Shown: piece by piece, positions 14,806 to 16,946 of the stretch
Position numbering within the stretch: position 1 is the first letter of the stretch
Layout of the letters: each line of letters begins with the position of its first letter
Assembly (NCBI GenBank): GCA_031282905.1
Contig: JAITCV010000207.1
Coordinates: 1 to 16,946, forward strand
Direction of reading: 5' to 3'
DNA: 16,946 bases
Source of the DNA: Azoarcus sp.
GTDB taxonomy: Bacteria; Pseudomonadota; Gammaproteobacteria; Burkholderiales; Rhodocyclaceae
Program-made: the position numbers and the translations under genes
Notes under the pieces: generated by a model
What the model saw: the letters and a program-made list of their open reading frames with translations, nothing else
The model's database searches: none
Told to the model about the DNA's origin: nothing

Positions 14806-15695
14806 AACTATCCCTGGGCCCCCTGCTCTACTACTGGCCGCGCCAGCAGGTATTCGATTTTTACGCCGAAGTTGCCGCCAGCGATGTCATCGACAGTGTT
14901 TACCTGGGCGAAACCGTATGTTCGCGCCGTCACGAGCTTCGTCTCGAAGACTGGCTGGAATTGGCGGCACGCATGGCCGACGCGGGCAAGGAAGTCGTGC
15001 TGTCCACCCAAGCGCTGATCGAATCGGAATCGGATCTCAAGACCTTGCGCAGGATTGTGCATGATCCCCATTTTCGGGTCGAAGCCAACGACATGGGCGC
15101 GGTACGCCTGCTCGCCGCCGCCGGACGTCGAGACTGGATAGCCGGACCGACGCTCAATGTATTCAATCCCGCCACCTTGTCCTTGCTGATCGATGAGGGC
15201 GCCACGCGCTGGGTGGTGACGCCGGAAATGGCGGGGGACGCGATCGCGGAACTGCGCGCCGAACTGGCGACGCCGATCGAAAGCGAAGTCTTCGCCTATG
15301 GGCGGCTGCCGCTCGCCTGGTCGGCACGCTGTTTCACCGCGCGTCACTACAATCTGCAAAAGGACAACTGCGAATTTCGCTGTCTCGGCGTAGAAGACGG
15401 CCTCGTCCTGCGCACTCGCGAAGGCGAAACCTTTCTCACGCTCAATGGCATCCAGACCCAATCATCCAAGGTATACAACCTGCTCGCCAATTTGCCAGCA
15501 TTGAGCGGTCATGCCGAAATCCTGCGCATCAGTCCACAAGGAGCGCACACCCTGGAAATCGCCGCGCTTTTCCGTGATGCGCTGGCCACGCGCCACCCGC
15601 CGCGCGCCGCTTTCGAAACAAGCCTCCCCCTGATGCCGGATGCGCCCTGCAACGGGTTTTGGTTTGGCCGGGCAGGAATAGAGCTATTGCGCTGA
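14802..15695 (+). CDS. ubiV: O2-independent ubiquinone hydroxylation protein UbiV (U32 family)
   Basis: Forms a heterodimer with UbiU and is needed for ubiquinone made without oxygen. The 297-residue protein starts MKLSLGPLLYYWPRQQVFDF. C40, C177, C190 and C194 reproduce the ligand pattern of E. coli UbiV (39, 180, 193, 197), with the last three at identical spacing. The DSVYLGETVCSRRHEL stretch around C40 is typical. The start overlaps the ubiU stop as ATGA, which supports equal production of the two partners. Confidence 0.95.
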   Translation: MKLSLGPLLYYWPRQQVFDFYAEVAASDVIDSVYLGETVCSRRHELRLEDWLELAARMADAGKEVVLSTQALIESESDLKTLRRIVHDPHFRVEANDMGAVRLLAAAGRRDWIAGPTLNVFNPATLSLLIDEGATRWVVTPEMAGDAIAELRAELATPIESEVFAYGRLPLAWSARCFTARHYNLQKDNCEFRCLGVEDGLVLRTREGETFLTLNGIQTQSSKVYNLLANLPALSGHAEILRISPQGAHTLEIAALFRDALATRHPPRAAFETSLPLMPDAPCNGFWFGRAGIELLR

Positions 15696-15714
15696 TTTTT
15701 CGTTGGAGTCCGTT

Positions 15715-16224
15715 ATGAACCACTCACCTTCTTTTTTACAGCACTCCCCCCTTTCCCTCTTGCCCGGCATGGCGCGTGAAAAACTGGGCAATTGCCTGGC
15801 GCATGTGCGTATTCCAGCATTTACTGTGCCATCGCCCCTGGCACGCATTTCCGCCCATCTGCCGCAATTGCCGCCGACGCTGGCGCTGGTGATCGCGCTC
15901 AACCAAGTACCGGAAACGGTATTGCCGCGCGCCACACTCGCCCCGCTCGACGGACGACATCTCAGGGTCTGCGTATTGGACGCGGGACTCAGTCTTGATT
16001 TCACCCTGTGCGGCGAGCGTTTTCGTCCTTGTCGCGCTCATGCCACGCCCCCCGATCTGGTCATTTCAGCCACGGCGCGGGATTTTCTCGCCCTGGCCTG
16101 GCGCGAAGAAGACGCGGACACCCTGTTTTTTGCCCGCCGCCTGACCATGACCGGCGACACCGAACTGGGGCTCCTGGTCAAGAACACCCTGGACGCCATT
16201 GACTGGCGCGCCGGATCGCGCTGA
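15715..16224 (+). CDS. ubiT: Ubiquinone biosynthesis accessory factor UbiT (SCP2 domain)
   Basis: Lipid-binding accessory protein that, with UbiU and UbiV, supports anaerobic ubiquinone synthesis; it is the anaerobic counterpart of UbiJ. The 169-residue protein has an SCP2-like domain from about residue 55 to 165. The family-typical end FFARRLTMTGDTELGLLVKN (138-157) is followed by a TLDAIDW helix. The ATG has GGAG six bases upstream (15705-15708). Nineteen bases separate it from ubiV. In E. coli ubiT is divergent from ubiUV, whereas here all three are co-directional. Confidence 0.93.
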   Translation: MNHSPSFLQHSPLSLLPGMAREKLGNCLAHVRIPAFTVPSPLARISAHLPQLPPTLALVIALNQVPETVLPRATLAPLDGRHLRVCVLDAGLSLDFTLCGERFRPCRAHATPPDLVISATARDFLALAWREEDADTLFFARRLTMTGDTELGLLVKNTLDAIDWRAGSR

Positions 16225-16286
16225 TGACCCGCGTGGCGGAAAGCATTTTCTCCACAAGCAGAATACTGGAGTGAGGAAGCGTCAAA

Positions 16287-16354
16287 ACAGATGTCAGGGA
16301 TCAGAAAAATCGCCGGGCGCAAAGCGCCCGCATACTGTTTTCTCTGTCATCTGT
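16287..16354. terminator. Nested inverted repeats between ubiT and the DUF1703 gene
   Basis: The core CGGGCGC (16314-16320) pairs with GCGCCCG (16324-16330) around AAA. On the plus strand it is followed, after a seven-base gap, by TTTTCTC. Outer arms also match: ACAGATGTCAG (16287-16297) against CTGTCATCTGT (16344-16354) with one mismatch, and AGAAAA (16303-16308) against TTTTCT (16338-16343). The right arm overlaps the end of the convergent gene. It could terminate both transcripts. Confidence 0.6.
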
Positions 16355-16946
16355 CCTCTGCGCTCTGAACCTCAAAGCCCACCACGTTGCGCGTCTTCTT
16401 GCTGAATTCCACCCCGATCAAATAAATGGGCTGCTGGTGCGGATCGTATTTGTCGGCGTATTTTTTCGCCTTGATCTGCGCCAGGGCTTTTCCTTCCGCT
16501 TCATCTTCCACCACCTTGAATTCAAAGAGATAAATCTGCCCATTGAATTTGACCGCCATATCCAGCCGCCCGTGATTGCTCACGTCTTCCAGGACGATCT
16601 CCAGTCCCAGCGCGGCAAAGGTGGCGTAGAACACGCTGGCGTAATAGCCCTCGAATGTGTCGATGTTGTTATTGACGTACCAGTTGTAGGGAATGCTGGC
16701 ATAGAGCGAAAAGAAGATTTCCCGTATGCGCTCGAAATCATTGATTTCCAAGGCGTCGTAAAGGGCGAATCGACTTTCTTCCGCCTTGCGCGGATTGTCG
16801 ACCCAGCGCCCCATGACATTGCCTGTCAACGCGCTGCGGACTTCATGATTGGGGTAGGTGAGCGCAAACGAAATGTTCTCGCCTCGTTTTTTCTCCTCGG
16901 CGATGGTCAAATAGCCGGACTGGAACATCAGGGCTTCGGTGGAAAT
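16347..16946 (-). CDS. AAA-ATPase-like / PD-(D/E)XK nuclease family protein (DUF1703 type), 5' end outside window
   Basis: C-terminal part of a protein whose frame stays open to the window edge. Before the first internal ATG (16928) the visible residues are ISTEAL, and ISTEALMFQSGYLTI matches the family linker between the N-terminal ATPase and the C-terminal nuclease-like domain. In the part read from that Met, the nuclease motifs are GRLDM (D123), FEFK (E136, K138) and QIKAKKYADKY (151-161). The N-terminal ATPase is expected beyond the window. Members are numerous and variable between genomes, and their role is not established. It converges on ubiT and has no apparent link to ubiquinone. Confidence 0.85.
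   Translation of the reverse strand: MSTEALMFQSGYLTIAEEKKRGENISFALTYPNHEVRSALTGNVMGRWVDNPRKAEESRFALYDALEINDFERIREIFFSLYASIPYNWYVNNNIDTFEGYYASVFYATFAALGLEIVLEDVSNHGRLDMAVKFNGQIYLFEFKVVEDEAEGKALAQIKAKKYADKYDPHQQPIYLIGVEFSKKTRNVVGFEVQSAEDR

Overview
The window is about 17 kb of GC-rich bacterial chromosome and is almost all housekeeping genes. It fits a betaproteobacterium, possibly of the Rhodocyclales or Nitrosomonadales, capable of anaerobic growth. Supporting features are the atpIBEFHAGDC order, an EF-P with arginine at position 32, a short BirA without a DNA-binding domain next to a type III pantothenate kinase, the coaE-zapD-yacG order, and an O2-independent ubiquinone set (ubiU, ubiV, ubiT). 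The exact taxon cannot be fixed by reading alone. I see no rRNA, tRNA, CRISPR array, transposase or prophage gene.

Layout. (1) Positions 2-6917, minus strand: the complete F-type ATP synthase operon, read atpI-B-E-F-H-A-G-D-C, behind a good sigma70-type promoter at 6958-6986. (2) Positions 6918-7197: a divergent control region with one promoter for each direction and a 10-bp perfect palindrome between them. (3) Positions 7198-7755, plus strand: efp. (4) Positions 7756-8029: a non-coding gap with several hairpins, one of them a perfect 17-bp-arm palindrome. (5) Positions 8030-11929, plus strand: birA, coaX, a SPOR-domain gene, coaE, zapD and yacG. The first three junctions are 4-base stop/start overlaps, and a terminator follows yacG. 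(6) Positions 11930-12316: a repeat-bearing intergenic stretch without a convincing gene. (7) Positions 12317-16224, plus strand: a sodium:solute symporter, ubiU, ubiV and ubiT. The first two junctions are 4-base overlaps. (8) Positions 16347-16946, minus strand: the C-terminal part of an AAA-ATPase-like / PD-(D/E)XK nuclease (DUF1703-type) protein that runs off the window.

How the genes work together. The atp genes encode the whole F1Fo machine plus assembly protein AtpI. The birA-yacG run combines biotin attachment, the first and last steps of CoA synthesis from pantothenate, a septal peptidoglycan-binding type protein, the FtsZ-bundling protein ZapD and the gyrase inhibitor YacG. The ubiUVT set lets the cell make ubiquinone without oxygen, which suits anaerobic respiration (for example denitrification) using the same quinone as aerobic respiration. 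UbiU and UbiV each keep all four predicted iron-sulfur ligands at the family spacing.

I did not find a clearly new biological system. The points most worth checking are the translational coupling of a transporter to ubiUVT, the Arg32-type efp without its modifying gene earP next to it, the palindromes in the gaps around efp, and the DUF1703 module at the right edge.
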